From assembly GCA_963971575.1 (NCBI GenBank), contig OZ020625.1:21690474-21754473 (forward strand): a stretch of 64,000 nt of DNA. Reading direction: 5' to 3'. Position 1 is the stretch's first letter. The number at the start of each line of letters is the position of its first letter. Below are positions 33,401-40,420 of the stretch, piece by piece. The notes under the pieces were generated by a model. That model was not told the origin of the DNA. It worked only from the letters and a program-made list of their open reading frames with translations, and did not search any database. Source of the DNA: Liopterus haemorrhoidalis. Its lineage: Eukaryota; Arthropoda; Insecta; Coleoptera; Dytiscidae. A program made the position numbers and the translations under genes.

Positions 33401-35335
33401 TAAATAAGCACAACTGCCGCTACTGGAGTGCAACGAATCCGAAACGCAAACATCAGAAACCCCTACATTCGCCTAAAGTGACCGTATGGGCTGCGATGTC
33501 GGCGCGAGGAATTATCGGCCCTTACTTTTTTGAAGACGAAAGGGGGCGTGCAGTTAGAGTGAATTCAGAGCGTTATGTGGAGATGTTAGACAACTTCTTG
33601 GTACCTGAACTGCAAAACTTTCCTGGCTATAACCAAAGAACATGGTTCCAACAGGACGGAGCAACTTTACACACGTCCAATATGTCTCTGCCAAGTGTTC
33701 GTGAAATTTTCTCAGGCAAATTGATCTCCCGGAGAGGTGACATAAATTGGCCTCCACGCAGTCCAGATTTAACCCCTATGGACTTTTTCCTATGGGGTTA
33801 TCTTAAATCTAAAGTTTACGCCAATAAACCGACTTCACTGGCGCATTTGAAAGAAAATATCCGTCACGAAATGGCAGCCATCCCTGAGTCCACCTGCCGA
33901 GACGTCATAAGTAATTTTACTGTTCGATTAAATGAGTGCCGAGAACGCGAGGGTCTACATTTAGACGATATTATTTTTAAGAAATAAATCCCCAAAAAGT
34001 GTATTTTAATAATTAATAAACATTTTTTCTATATACGGCTTACTTTTTTTTAATCGATCCACTAAATATAAAATTTCTTTTGAGACACCTTGTATAAGCG
34101 CCATCTATTGTGATATAACAATACTAATACTGTTAGTTCTTATTCTTCTTATCAATAAGCAGAATAAGAAAAATCTAAGAAGAATCTTCTAATTTTTGCT
34201 AACAATGTCAACGACCAACGACGCCAACAAACTTGTTGCTTTTTGAGTTTTGTTGACACTTTCCCAGTTGTTATTCCTCCAATCCCTGGAATTACCGTAT
34301 TGGGAAATATAATTATAATTTATTTATTAATAAAACTATTATTAGGATTATTATATTGTAATGTTAGTGTAAAATTAATATTAGGATTGCTATATTAGTG
34401 TTATAAAAAAAATCAGCTGTGGCCACAGGTCCTGTGGTGGCCGGTTGGTCCGACCGCCATCATAAATACTTGTATAAAATACATTCTAGCAGCAGGGTAG
34501 AAATAACTTGGCGTAATATTTTCTAACAGAGATATTATTTGTCATGACCATGGAAACGTTTACATATAAGTATGAAACAATTAAGAAATTTTTTTAAAAA
34601 CTACAAAAAATGTCTCGAATAAAAGTTATTAGTTATTGCATTTATAGCAACTTTTGTTCAATAAAGTTTTTCGAATATTTTTCTGTTGCTAAATATTCGC
34701 AAAAATCTTAAAATCGACACGATTTTGACATCAATGACACGAGTTGATCAACTTTTGGTAAAAATCGGTTGACTAGAAATGGGAGTGTACTCGTGTCGAT
34801 TTTAAGATTTTTGTGAATATTTCACAACAGAAAAATATTTAGAAAAAAATTATTGAACGAAAGTTGCTATAAAAGCAATAATTAATTACTTTTATTCGAG
34901 ACGTTTTTTTGATAAACTTATATGTAACGTTTCCATGGTCATGATAAATAATATCTCTGTTGGAAAATATTAGGCCAAGTTATATCTACTCTGCTGCTAG
35001 AATGTATTTTATACAAGTACTTTATGATGGCGGTCGGTCCTGTGGTGGCCACAGCTGATTTTTTAATATTAATAAAACATCGATGTATCGGATACATTTC
35101 CTTCGATGTTTTTTCAACATCGATAGTAAGCGCCGATGTTAACATGTTAAACATTGATGTTTTGCCTTCGATGTACAACCCTAGTGAATACCCGAAGCAC
35201 CGATTTTTTATACCTATTTTTTCTTATTTTTCAGAAACCAAACTCACTGATGACTGTCTGGTAACAAAACAATTCACGACTTGCTTATTTAAAAACACCA
35301 GGGAACGAAATAATCAATATTTAGCCAAAAAGTGA
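16546..35335 (+). CDS. Odorant-binding-protein-like gene 2 (five exons, 155 aa)
   Basis: A predicted secreted soluble carrier, by analogy with insect OBPs, which bind small hydrophobic ligands in sensillum lymph or other fluids. The exons are 16546-16590, 17578-17662, 28144-28241, 29659-29797 and 35235-35335, all with GT/AG borders and phases 0, 1, 0, 1. Exon 1 encodes the signal peptide (MYSKCVIIILLAALL). The six cysteines fall at residues 35, 65, 69, 119, 130 and 139: C1-X29-C2-X3-C3-X49-C4-X10-C5-X8-C6, the classic OBP pattern. The product ends in a basic tail (YLAKK). The introns are 987, 10481, 1417 and 5437 bp and full of transposons, but no coding damage is seen. Exon sizes and phases match the gene at 43247-56917, so the two are tandem duplicates. 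Expression and ligand are unknown. Confidence 0.88.
16689..17445. mobile_element. Element with ACAGGGTGTTA inverted ends, holding a non-LTR 3' scrap and a CTCTCGAGAG-rich block
   Basis: ACAGGGTGTTA at 16689 and TAACACCCTGT ending at 17445 are both flanked by TA. Inside, 16700-16940 is the reverse of a non-LTR retrotransposon 3' end (compare 32400-32590). A minus-free frame near 17015-17110 (TGSFERRKRNIPNEDD...) resembles the linker of a mariner-type transposase. Then comes a 290-bp block (17110-17400) dense in GAGAG/CTCTC palindromes. It lies in intron 1 of OBP gene 2. Confidence 0.55.
17711..18395 (+). repeat. Rpt-Z copy 1 (about 680 bp, carries a (TG)n tract)
   Basis: It starts TTTTTACTTGCCCGACC and ends GGGAGGGCAAGTCT followed by CTTCGCCACTGG. 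CTTGCCC and GGGCAAG are short inverted ends. A TG/TGTC-type microsatellite fills about 17845-17905. The central block (CTCGTGTCGATTTTAAGATT through CGTTTCCATGGTCATGAT) is shared with Rpt-B. A second copy is at 27297-27975. Confidence 0.75.
18747..20091. mobile_element. hAT-type element, TSD ACTTCAAG
   Basis: The inverted ends are CAGGGACGTAGCCAGG and CCTGGCTACGTCCCTG. The 8-bp duplications ACTTCAAG at 18739-18746 and 20092-20099 are identical. A poly-G run follows the left end. It contains another hAT copy (18865-19928). Confidence 0.85.
18865..19928 (-). mobile_element. hAT element with decayed transposase (CAGGGGTCGGCAACCT ends)
   Basis: The ends CAGGGGTCGGCAACCT and AGGTTGCCGACCCCTG are inverted. 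The flanking octamers TTCTAGGT (18857-18864) and TTTTAGGT (19929-19936) match at 7 of 8 bases. On the minus strand, 19876-19511 includes KTFLHFINLQKHVINAIFF, and 19330-19121 includes CKQIFSHMKLIKSQLRSNL and LKLECCLKLKITEYSPNIEVL. These are the C-terminal segments of the hAT transposase type also found in GTF2IRD2-like proteins. The pieces are out of frame with each other. A sister copy in the opposite orientation is at 43381-44711. Confidence 0.8.
20357..21617 (+). repeat. Satellite array, about 121-bp unit, about 10 units
   Basis: The motif GGGTTTCGTAGGCATAAACA recurs, with variation, near 20416, 20520, 20641, 20761, 20873, 20992, 21116, 21236, 21357, 21479 and 21600, so the period is about 120 bp (range 104-124). 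Each unit also holds a TTTGACCGATATGAACAATA block and a TTCTCTAAGAATCT block. Open frames on the minus strand here are only the repeat read through. An opposite-strand array is at 61476-62470. Confidence 0.9.
21735..21870 (+). repeat. Short repeats GTGATTGGCTAACTGG
   Basis: Variants of GTGATTGGCTAACTGG occur at about 21772 and 21833, and also on the other side of the satellite at about 20309. Each side also has a TGACGTCA-like site. They bracket the array and may be the flanks of the element that carries it. Confidence 0.45.
22083..23807 (-). pseudogene. hAT transposase, C-terminal half, split by a THAP-type element
   Basis: The minus-strand frame 23807-23181 encodes a hAT ribonuclease-H-like region (YLEEYCLVLKPLAATLDVLQ, later PSLATLKNKW). 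It is cut at 23185 by the THAP-type insertion and resumes at 22307. There it encodes LKYLEDRRTNIH and the hAT dimerisation segment (YLPSSVPVDRLFSFVSIID, NALSDDNFEKLILLKAN), ending at TAA 22085-22083. Joined, the halves read in frame across the gap. The BED finger and N-terminal half are missing, so it is inactive. It belongs to the surrounding hAT element (18653-23909). Confidence 0.85.
22309..23185 (+). mobile_element. THAP-type DNA element, copy 3
   Basis: The ends AATAGGTGATAGGCAT and ATGCGTATCCCCTATT are inverted. The body is nearly the same as copy 2, including the ATGGAAGATCCAGGCC start of the THAP-like exon at about 22648 and the KLYVCEDHF end before a GTGAGT donor. No target duplication could be fixed with confidence. 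It is inserted into the hAT transposase coding region. Confidence 0.7.
23991..24816. mobile_element. MITE family G copy 1, 826 bp, ends CTATGGTCTATTTCAAAGTA
   Basis: CTATGGTCTATTTCAAAGTA at 23991 and its exact complement ending at 24816 frame an AT-rich, non-coding body. The body matches, inverted, a second and interrupted copy at 46421-47964. Confidence 0.85.
24817..25040 (-). pseudogene. Non-LTR reverse transcriptase fragment (R1/LOA-like), left part
   Basis: After an (AT)n run (24820-24843), the minus strand encodes MSIVYADDVILLAPKEEEM and then a segment consistent with LKSFKTYLSKK...TLNAAK, with frame damage. YADD is the reverse-transcriptase active-site motif. The upstream part of the same frame continues at 28110-28052 (ADMESDAEVEG), on the other side of a 3 kb hAT insertion. 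It is the same broad type as the 3' fragments at 31876-32589 and 60600-61470. Confidence 0.7.
25788..26462 (-). repeat. Rpt-B copy 2 (reverse) with a long (GTCT)n tract
   Basis: It begins TTTTTACCGACCGTCAACAT and ends GTGGCCACAGCTGATTTTTT. The tetranucleotide run (about 25918-26017) is the longest in any copy here. Confidence 0.75.
26463..27296. other. Interior of the hAT-type element; no gene recognised
   Basis: It contains a 31-bp direct repeat around GTCATTAAACTAGAAGATGG (about 26797 and 26886), and a short CCTAACCTAACCTAA run at about 26860 that resembles the insect telomeric repeat but has only three units. Confidence 0.4.
27297..27975 (+). repeat. Rpt-Z copy 2 with a pure (TG)n tract
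   Basis: Same order as copy 1. The TG run (about 27428-27475) is longer and purer than in copy 1. Confidence 0.75.
28346..29447 (+). mobile_element. mariner element with internal deletion, TA-flanked
   Basis: The ends CGAGATCTGTTCAAAAAGTA and the complement of its near-twin (TACTTTTTGAACAGACCTCG) are flanked by TA. The plus strand encodes a transposase start (MDQRICIKFCVKNKIKCADA at 28552, a stop in RW) joined to a C-terminal part (FLAKNNPLIMPQPPYSSDMA, PCDCFLFPKLKRPMKGRRYA). The tail after a MITE insertion reads KELNKI-like ... KCFEDWKKRWHKCIISGGDY, with stop TAA at about 29389. The first two catalytic aspartates are lost. It is inactive and lies in intron 3 of OBP gene 2. Confidence 0.85.
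28889..29239. mobile_element. MITE inside the mariner, 351 bp, TSD TGA
   Basis: AGGCCTTATCACACTAG and its complement are the ends. TGA at 28886-28888 and 29240-29242 is the duplication. Removing the insert restores the usual mariner reading across the junction. Confidence 0.75.
30108..31417 (+). mobile_element. DD41D mariner-like element, copy E1 (1310 bp, intact)
   Basis: TA at 30106-30107 and 31418-31419. About 30-bp inverted ends begin CAAGGTGTCTCAAAAGAAAT. One intact transposase gene (30184-31311). It is inserted into a Rpt-B copy in intron 4 of OBP gene 2. Other copies are at 32784-34092, 41656-42966 and 63748-64000. Confidence 0.92.
30184..31311 (+). CDS. Transposase of the DD41D mariner-like element E1 (375 aa)
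   Basis: Catalyses cut-and-paste movement of its own element, acting in the nucleus on the inverted ends. I chose the start ATG 30184 (MSIGSLALGN) because the frame upstream of it runs through the terminal inverted repeat. Residues about 15-130 form a DNA-binding region of HTH type with a GRPR motif (81-84, SKSGRPRSS). The catalytic triad is D171 (LFSDEAHF), D266 (WFQQDGATSHTS) and D308 (SPDLTPMDFFLWG). There are 41 residues between the second and third, so it is DD41D, the spacing described for rosa-like members of the IS630-Tc1-mariner superfamily. No stop or frameshift is visible, so it could be functional. Assignment to a named family rests on spacing only. Confidence 0.9.
   Translation: MSIGSLALGNLVAMECFSGADRALCVREFYKNGDSATVSRRKFCSIRGFRHLNDASSIPLIRHWVKKFEETGTTLDKSKSGRPRSSRTVENVENVNQSVRDDPNLSIRKRASALNVHRSSLHRIMHKDLNLHPYKIQLVQELKPQDASQRLNFVNQVIERFSTFTNILFSDEAHFHLNGHVNKQNCRYWSATNPKRKHQKPLHSPKVTVWAAMSARGIIGPYFFEDERGRAVTVNSERYVEMLDNFLVSELQNFPGYNQRTWFQQDGATSHTSNMSLPRVREIFSGKLISRRGDINWPPRSPDLTPMDFFLWGYLKSKVYANKPTSLAHLKENIRHEMAAIPESTCRDVISNFTVRLNDCREREGLHLDDIIFKK
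31418..31875 (-). repeat. Rpt-B copy 3 (truncated; left stub at 30085-30107)
   Basis: The left border TTTTTACCGACTACCAACAAA lies before E1, and the rest (AGGGAGGTATTGTGATCATA...) lies after it. The right side breaks off at about 31875, where a non-LTR 3' fragment begins. Confidence 0.7.
31876..32589 (+). pseudogene. Non-LTR retrotransposon 3' end (C-terminal zinc knuckle), 5'-truncated
   Basis: The plus strand encodes a lysine/glutamate-rich C-terminus (EMRKEYYWRCG at about 31877, then, after a frame change near 32100, LRWGNEERGNRYWRKQEDKM and CRMCGEEEEDIEHLAKKC). This CX2C...HX4C knuckle is typical of the C-terminus of a group of insect non-LTR elements. The 3' untranslated part runs to 32589 and resumes after a hAT insertion at about 35192-35215, 20 bp before OBP exon 5. 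A sister fragment is at 60600-61470. Confidence 0.75.
32784..34092 (+). mobile_element. DD41D mariner-like element, copy E2 (1309 bp, intact)
   Basis: Same inverted ends as E1, with TA at 32782-32783 and 34093-34094. Only scattered base differences from E1. Confidence 0.92.
32860..33987 (+). CDS. Transposase of the DD41D mariner-like element E2 (375 aa)
   Basis: Same length and start (MSIGSLALGN) as the E1 protein, with the catalytic D171, D266 (WFQQDGATLHTS) and D308 all kept. Differences from E1 are single residues, for example R110 to C, N130 to K, S269-region changes and R279 to S. Some of these may affect activity, but the frame is open throughout. It sits inside a hAT-type element in intron 4 of OBP gene 2. 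The sense orientation matches the host gene. Confidence 0.9.
   Translation: MSIGSLALGNSVAMEHFSGADRALCVREFYKNGDSATVARRKFCSIRGFRHLNDAPSIPLIRHWVKKFEETGTTLDKSKSGRPRSSRTVENVGNVNQSVRDDPNLSIRKCASALNVHRSSLHRIMHKDLKLHPYKIQLVQELKPQDASQRLNFVNQVIERFSMFTNILFSDEAHFHLNGHVNKHNCRYWSATNPKRKHQKPLHSPKVTVWAAMSARGIIGPYFFEDERGRAVRVNSERYVEMLDNFLVPELQNFPGYNQRTWFQQDGATLHTSNMSLPSVREIFSGKLISRRGDINWPPRSPDLTPMDFFLWGYLKSKVYANKPTSLAHLKENIRHEMAAIPESTCRDVISNFTVRLNECREREGLHLDDIIFKK
34410..35064. repeat. Inverted pair of Rpt-B ends, about 275-310 bp arms, 68-nt loop
   Basis: The left arm 34410-34722 (AATCAGCTGTGGCC... to AAAATCGACACGA) and right arm 34791-35064 (TCGTGTCGATTTT... to GGCCACAGCTGATT) are complementary with modest mismatch. 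If transcribed with OBP gene 2 pre-mRNA, this would form a long hairpin in intron 4. Confidence 0.8.
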
Positions 35336-35381
35336 AGTCCATCATATATAATACCAGTGTAAACCAAGTTATGAAATGTGA

Positions 35382-35387
35382 AATAAA
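35382..35387 (+). terminator. Polyadenylation signal of OBP gene 2
   Basis: AATAAA, 47 nt after the stop codon at 35333-35335. Confidence 0.65.
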
Positions 35388-36302
35388 TGGTTCAAACAGT
35401 ATATATTTATTTACATATAACTACCACTTATATTAGTAGAGTGCTTTCCAACCTTTTAAGTCTACGCGGCACACTTAGAATTAGACGAGGGTTATCTTTT
35501 ATGTTTTTACAAACGACCACTAGATGGCAATATTAAAATGTGTCATTACTATATTCGTAAAATTTGACATTTGTTATTGTGAAATCAGTGGCAGCTTATA
35601 AATTGACCGAGTAGTTTGTTGATAGTGATTTAAAAAAAAACAAGTTTGTGAAAAAATTGATATTATTCGTGAAGGTTTTCGATGAATAATTATAAACGAT
35701 TTTAGTAAAGGCCTTACTCAACAACAAGGCATAAATTCGCCTCTTCCAACTTTTGGTAATGAAGCACCATCAGAAAAGACTGTTCGCAATAAGTCTGTAG
35801 AATTTCGTCGTGGTTGTGCGTCCGCCAGTGATGAATCTTGTGAAGGTCGACCAAAATCGATTGTGATACAAAAAAACATCGATGCTGTACGGAAAATGAT
35901 TGAAGAAGATCGCTATGTGACTTACAGTGAGATAGAGGCATCCTTTGGTATGTCGCAGCCTGCAATAAATTCGATTTTGCATGAACATTTAGCTGTGAAA
36001 AAGATCTGTTCCCGATGGATTCCGTATAATTTGACCGAAGCTCAAAAAAAAGGCTCATGTTGATTGGTGTAAGACAATGCTAAAAAAATTCAACCTAGGT
36101 ACTGCAAAATCTGTATACAACATCGTTATAGGTGACGAAACTTGGATTTATTCATATCAATCGGAAACTAAGCAACAATCCACTGTTTGGGTCTTCCAAG
36201 ATGAACTGAAACCCACAAAAAATGTTCGTTCACGAAGCAATTCCAAGAATATGATCACTTGTTTCTTCGGTTGTACTGGACATTCGAACCATACCTTTAG
36301 AT

Positions 36303-36615
36303 CAGTGCTTCTTAAATTTTTTGAATTCGCGGCTCCCCTGCAACTCAAATCAATAACCCACGGCCCCCCTAATTTTTTTTTTTTTTGGAACCAAGATTAG
36401 TTAAAATATATACATACATATAGTTTTTTACCCTCATATCATTCAATAATCTATGTATAATGAAGAATAATATTTATGTAGCATTAAAGTTAAAGCGACA
36501 TATCATTTTTAAATAATAAAATAATTAAGTGTTATATTTGCGGTTCTTCGCGGCCCCCTTGTGAGAACACCACGGCCCCCTAGGGGGCCGCGGCCCACCA
36601 CTTTAAGAAGCACTG
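36303..36615. mobile_element. hAT MITE, 313 bp, TSD CTTTAGAT
   Basis: CAGTGCTTCTTAAA at 36303 and TTTAAGAAGCACTG ending at 36615 are inverted ends. The flanking octamers CTTTAGAT (36295-36302 and 36616-36623) are identical. The interior has GCGGCTCCCC and GGGGGCCGCGG blocks. Confidence 0.9.
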
Positions 36616-36939
36616 CTTTAGATGATCAGAGAACAGTTAATTCTGAATGGTATACAACAATTTGTTTGCCAGAAGTCATCGACAAAATTAGGAAAAACAA
36701 CCAAAAACGTCGCATCATACTTCATTATGATAATGCAAGCTTTCACACAGCACGTCAAACAATTGATTATTTGAAGGAGAAAAATATCGAATTAATGTTT
36801 CATTGCCCGTATTCACCTGATTTATCCCCTAACGACTTTTTTTGTTCCTTAATGTCAAACAAAAAATGGTACCTACTTTGTCGTTAATAATAAAGCATTT
36901 TGGTTTAAATAAATTCAGTTGAATTTTACTTGAAAAAAA

Positions 36940-37152
36940 ATTGATGTGAAATGTGAATTTCTGGGTTTTGTAGGTATTTAGTAACTGAATGATGATTATT
37001 TGTGATGCTAAAACAAATTTTATGTCAAAATATTTTTTTATGAATTTTAATTCGAATGCCTAATACCATTATTTAAGTTTCTAAATATGTGCAGTATTTT
37101 TTTTAAATAGCAAGGTTCATTAAGATTTTGAAAATTGCGCCTATGGCTTCCA
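36940..37152 (+). repeat. Rpt-A copy 4 (left end only)
   Basis: TTGATGTGAAATGTGAATTT, GGGTTTTGTAGGTATTTAGT and following sequence match the left 210 bp of Rpt-A. The copy breaks off at TATGGCTTCC. It is preceded by a mariner tail at about 36870-36938, the same tail that precedes Rpt-A copy 5. Confidence 0.7.
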
Positions 37153-37339
37153 TTTTATTACTTCAAAGTGGAAAAAATGTTTCGAGAATTGCAAAAGTAT
37201 ATAAATCTTAAGGGCGAATATTTTGAAAAGCAATAAAAAAATATATTTCTTAGTTTTTGTAAATACTTAAAAGGTAGCCCTCGTAATCCTTTTATTTGGT
37301 AGGTGTGCCACAATATCTTAAATTATCAATTAATGCATC

Positions 37340-38110
37340 GTTTTCATGGTAGCGTCAAAGGCGCGACAGGGGTTTGAGGCGTGGTACAAGTTCGAATTTC
37401 ATGGTGAGGTTGGAGGCGTGATAAGTGCGCGTTTTCGGTTTTGACAACATTTGTACCTAACACAAATCTAACCTAAAAGTTTATACAAGTATTTGGAGTA
37501 AACGGTTATTCAATTTCATTAAATATGTCGTCATATCGAAGGAGACGTCTAGCTCTTTTTTATGCATATTTAGACTTATTGCGATATGAAGAAAAGCGAT
37601 GGTGGGTACGTCCCATATGTACATAGAAACAGAAGGCAACAGGGAGATTATTTTAACTTGTTGCAAGAAATGAGACACAAAAAAACACAGACAGTTACTT
37701 CAATTACAAGAAAATAATTTAATACACAATCTTTTTTACTTGACATCACAATTTAGAATGAATATTCTGGTGGCCCTTGTTTGGGGGTGTATTATTAGTA
37801 TACCCACTGCAAGACATTTCTGCAGACCAGATATTTGAAACCGAATCTATAATAATAAACTTTATGACTGCCGACAACATTGTAAAAGTCGCTATTTCGC
37901 TACATCAATTTACGTTTTTTTATTTTTTTTTTTTTTAGGTAATTAATATAAGTGTCTCGCTAAAGATCTCACCATTCCGAATTGTAACACCGCGCCTACG
38001 ACACCATGGTGCGAGTTTTTTCAAAATAGAGCGATCCTATTGGTTGAATTTCTTGTACCACGCTTCCAACACCAGAATAAAAATGATACATTATTCTTCT
38101 AAAATCATTT
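37340..38110 (+). mobile_element. Harbinger-type relic
   Basis: At 37525 the plus strand opens MSSYRRRRLALFYAYLDLLR, then KRWWVRPICT. After a stop and a one-frame change it reads RRQQGDYFNLLQEMR. The WVRPI...GDYxxLxQEMR order is that of the N-terminus of PIF/Harbinger (HARBI1-like) nucleases. GGCGTGGTACAAG at about 37379 and its complement CTTGTACCACGC at about 38051 suggest inverted ends. The catalytic part is missing. Confidence 0.55.
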
Positions 38111-38437
38111 TGAAACAGATTTTTTTTAAATGAAGTTTTAGGCGGAGATTCATTCTCGTTTACAGGTGTGAAAGACGTACGCAACATAAAATTAGGTTAA
38201 ACATCGAAAATTGGCGCTTTAAAAAGACGGTTTTACGCTTAAAAAATAATTGAATTCATCTACATTTTGCAGTGTGTTTTGGGTTCTTTGCAAGGTTACC
38301 TAATAAGTTACTGGCATGCGTGTAAATGAGAAAACGACTTGTACAAGTACTGGCACAAGTATTTGTGCTAGTACAAGGATTGCCTTTTATATCTCGGGAT
38401 TTGAGATTTAAACAATTATTTATCAGCAAAAGTGGCT

Positions 38438-38901
38438 TTATTGTTTTTCAAAATATTCTTCATGAAGATCAATACACTTTTGCATGCGTTTGAACCAATT
38501 TTCGAAGCATTTTTTCCACACAGATTGAGGCACCTTCCGACAGTATTTAGCAAATTATGTGAGATCCAATGCGAACAAATCTTTTTGACGGCTAAATATT
38601 CATGAAATAGTGAATGTATGCTGGTCCCACTAATGCCCAAGGATACCTCAATCTCTTGATAATTCACATGACGATATTGCAGTATCATTTCACGCACAGC
38701 ATCAATTTTCTCCAGAACAACAACCGATTTTGAATGAACTTCACGAAATTCGTCCTTAAGCGAACTACGGCCATGATTGAAGTCGGTAAACCATCGATAA
38801 ACAGTAGTCCTTGATGGTGTTTTATCGTCAAAAGTCGAATTAAGTTCATCGATGCACTGTCGTTGGGTTAAGCCAACGAAAATTCGCTCGAAAATGTTCA
38901 T
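38438..38901 (-). pseudogene. mariner transposase, internally deleted
   Basis: The minus frame from 38901 encodes an HTH region (LTQRQCIDELNSTFDDKTPS, TTVYRWFTDFNHGRSSLKDE, LAVKKICSHWISHNL). It is joined directly to the C-terminal end of the same type of protein (VPQSVWKKCFENWFKRMQKC...EYFEKQ, in the next frame), with stop at 38440-38438. The whole catalytic domain is deleted. Confidence 0.75.
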
Positions 38902-39097
38902 GATTTAATTCAATTTTTAGCCGATATGATTTTTTTCAAGTAACTGTAAACAACACATATAGCGCCAATACGTTAAAAAGTTCTGAGTACTTATACCGTT
39001 CAAAAATGTATAACTTTACGCTAGAAGCGTCAGTTGCCAGAAGGTAGCACTAGCTTAGCGCAATCTTGAAATATAAGAGGCAAACCTCATACTTGCA

Positions 39098-39181
39098 GAA
39101 GTTACTGGCATCGTGTAACCGGGCCATTATTATAGTTACGCTCCTACCTCTTACCAAATCGTGCTCCGTCCACGTCATATA
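39098..39181 (+). repeat. Host repeat flanking a mariner; twin at 41578-41655
   Basis: AACCGGGCCATTATTAT, GCTCCTACCTCT and CCAAATCGTGCTCCGTC occur in the same order at 41590-41650. In each place a different TA-targeting element is inserted at the same TA. Confidence 0.75.
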
Positions 39182-40420
39182 CAGGTCTGGGAAAAAGTTC
39201 GTGGCGTTTTTGCCGATAAACGGCGCCAATTGCAAATAACTCAGGAAGCACAGATCGCAGCGGCACTACTAAGCGCTCGTTGGAAAAGTGACAGTTCAAG
39301 CGTTACTTTAAGTGTCTAAACATCAAAATTTGTGCAGTGGTTGGAAAGTTGTTTGCGTTTGAAAATGGAGAAAAGTAATGAAAAATTGCGCTATATTTTG
39401 CAATATTATTACGACAAAGGGTAGAACGCTGCGCAAGCTTGTGAAAAAATTTGTGCTGTGTACGGTGAAGGTATTTTATCAAAATCTGCTGCGCTGTAAT
39501 GGTTCGCTCGCTTTCATTCTGGTAATTTTAATGTGAAAAATGACTCACGCTCTGGTCGTCCAATCAGTGAAAAAGCTGATGAAATTCTTGAAAAAGTCCA
39601 GCAAGATAGGCATATCAGCAGTGTCGATATTAGTACGGAGCTAGGCATTGACCACAAAACTGTTTTGAACCATTTACGGAACACTGGCTACAAAAAGAAG
39701 CTCGATATATGGGTTCCTCATGAGTTGAGCGCGAAAAACATGATTAGACCGAATTAACATCTGCGATGCGCTGCTGAAACGCAATGGAATTGAACCATTT
39801 CTGAAACGTGTCATAACCGGTGATGAAAAATGGATCACGTACGACAATCGGAAGCGTAAAAGTTCGTGGACAAAGGATGGTGAGCTGTCAGAAGCGTTCG
39901 CGAAGCAAGGATTGACGCCGAACAAGGTGATGCTGTGTGTGTGGTGGGACTGAAGTGGAATCGTCCACCATGAGTTACTTCCAGTTGGTCAGACGATTGA
40001 TCCTCAACTCTACTGTGGACAACTAGAGAGATTACGCCAGACAATTGAAAGAGAACGGCCCGAATTAAATAATAGGAAAGGTGTTGTCTTTCATCATGAC
40101 AACGCAAGACCACACACTTCTCTGATGAACCGTCAAAAATTGCGAGAGCTTGGTTGGGAAATTTTGTTGCATCCACCGTATAGTCCAGACATAGCACCCT
40201 CTGACTATCACCTATTCCGACCTCTGCAGAATTCTCTCAATGCAATTAAGCTGGTTTCAAAAGAAGCCTGTGAAAACCACTTGATTCAGTTTTTCAACTA
40301 GAAACCATAGAGTTCTTCACTGATGGCATCATGGCTCTACCCGAAAAATGGCGAAACGTTGTCGCTAATAATGGAGCATATTTGGTTTAAATAAATTCAG
40401 TTGAATTTTACTTGAAAAAA
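39182..40420 (+). pseudogene. mariner with full-length but damaged DD34D transposase (39365-40390)
   Basis: The left end begins CAGGTCTGGGAAAAAGTTCG after TA. The transposase starts at 39365 (MEKSNEKLRYILQYYYDKG, then a stop). It continues with NAAQACEKICAVYGEG, KNDSRSGRPISEKADEILEK, VITGDEKWITYDNRKRK (first D), VFHHDNARPHTSLM (second D) and YSPDIAPSDYHLF (third D), ending near LPEKW...NNGAYLV at 40390. Stop codons and frame changes interrupt it several times. The right inverted end is not found. Instead Rpt-A follows the TTACTTG-A-run directly. Confidence 0.85.

Larger units (their letters stand above)
32590..35183. mobile_element. hAT-type element, 2.6 kb, TSD GTGAATAC
   Basis: It is flanked by identical GTGAATAC at 32582-32589 and 35184-35191. 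The ends are TAGGGATGGG and CAACCCTA, followed inside by repeated CATCGATG blocks at both ends. It holds the DD41D copy E2 and an inverted pair of Rpt-B. No transposase of its own was seen. Its right end is 51 bp from the last exon of OBP gene 2. Confidence 0.85.
35600..37236 (+). pseudogene. mariner transposase (DD34D), broken by a hAT MITE and a Rpt-A piece
   Basis: The pieces read in order: a HTH region (RKMIEEDRYVTYSEIEASFG, LHEHLAVKKICSRWIPYNL, 35880-36040); a catalytic segment with IVIGDETWIYSY (first D, about 36128-36150); the second D in HYDNASFHTARQ (about 36725); and the third in YSPDLSPNDFF, 34 residues later. Last is a C-terminal end (KKCFEN...NILKSN-like) at 37165-37236. Frame changes occur near 36060. 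A 313-bp MITE splits it at 36303, and a fragment of another mariner tail plus Rpt-A interrupts it at about 36870-37155. It is non-functional. Confidence 0.8.

Noticed and set aside
38500..38640. Chance of a functional mariner on the minus strand
   Set aside because: The whole catalytic domain is missing and the C-terminal end is in another frame.
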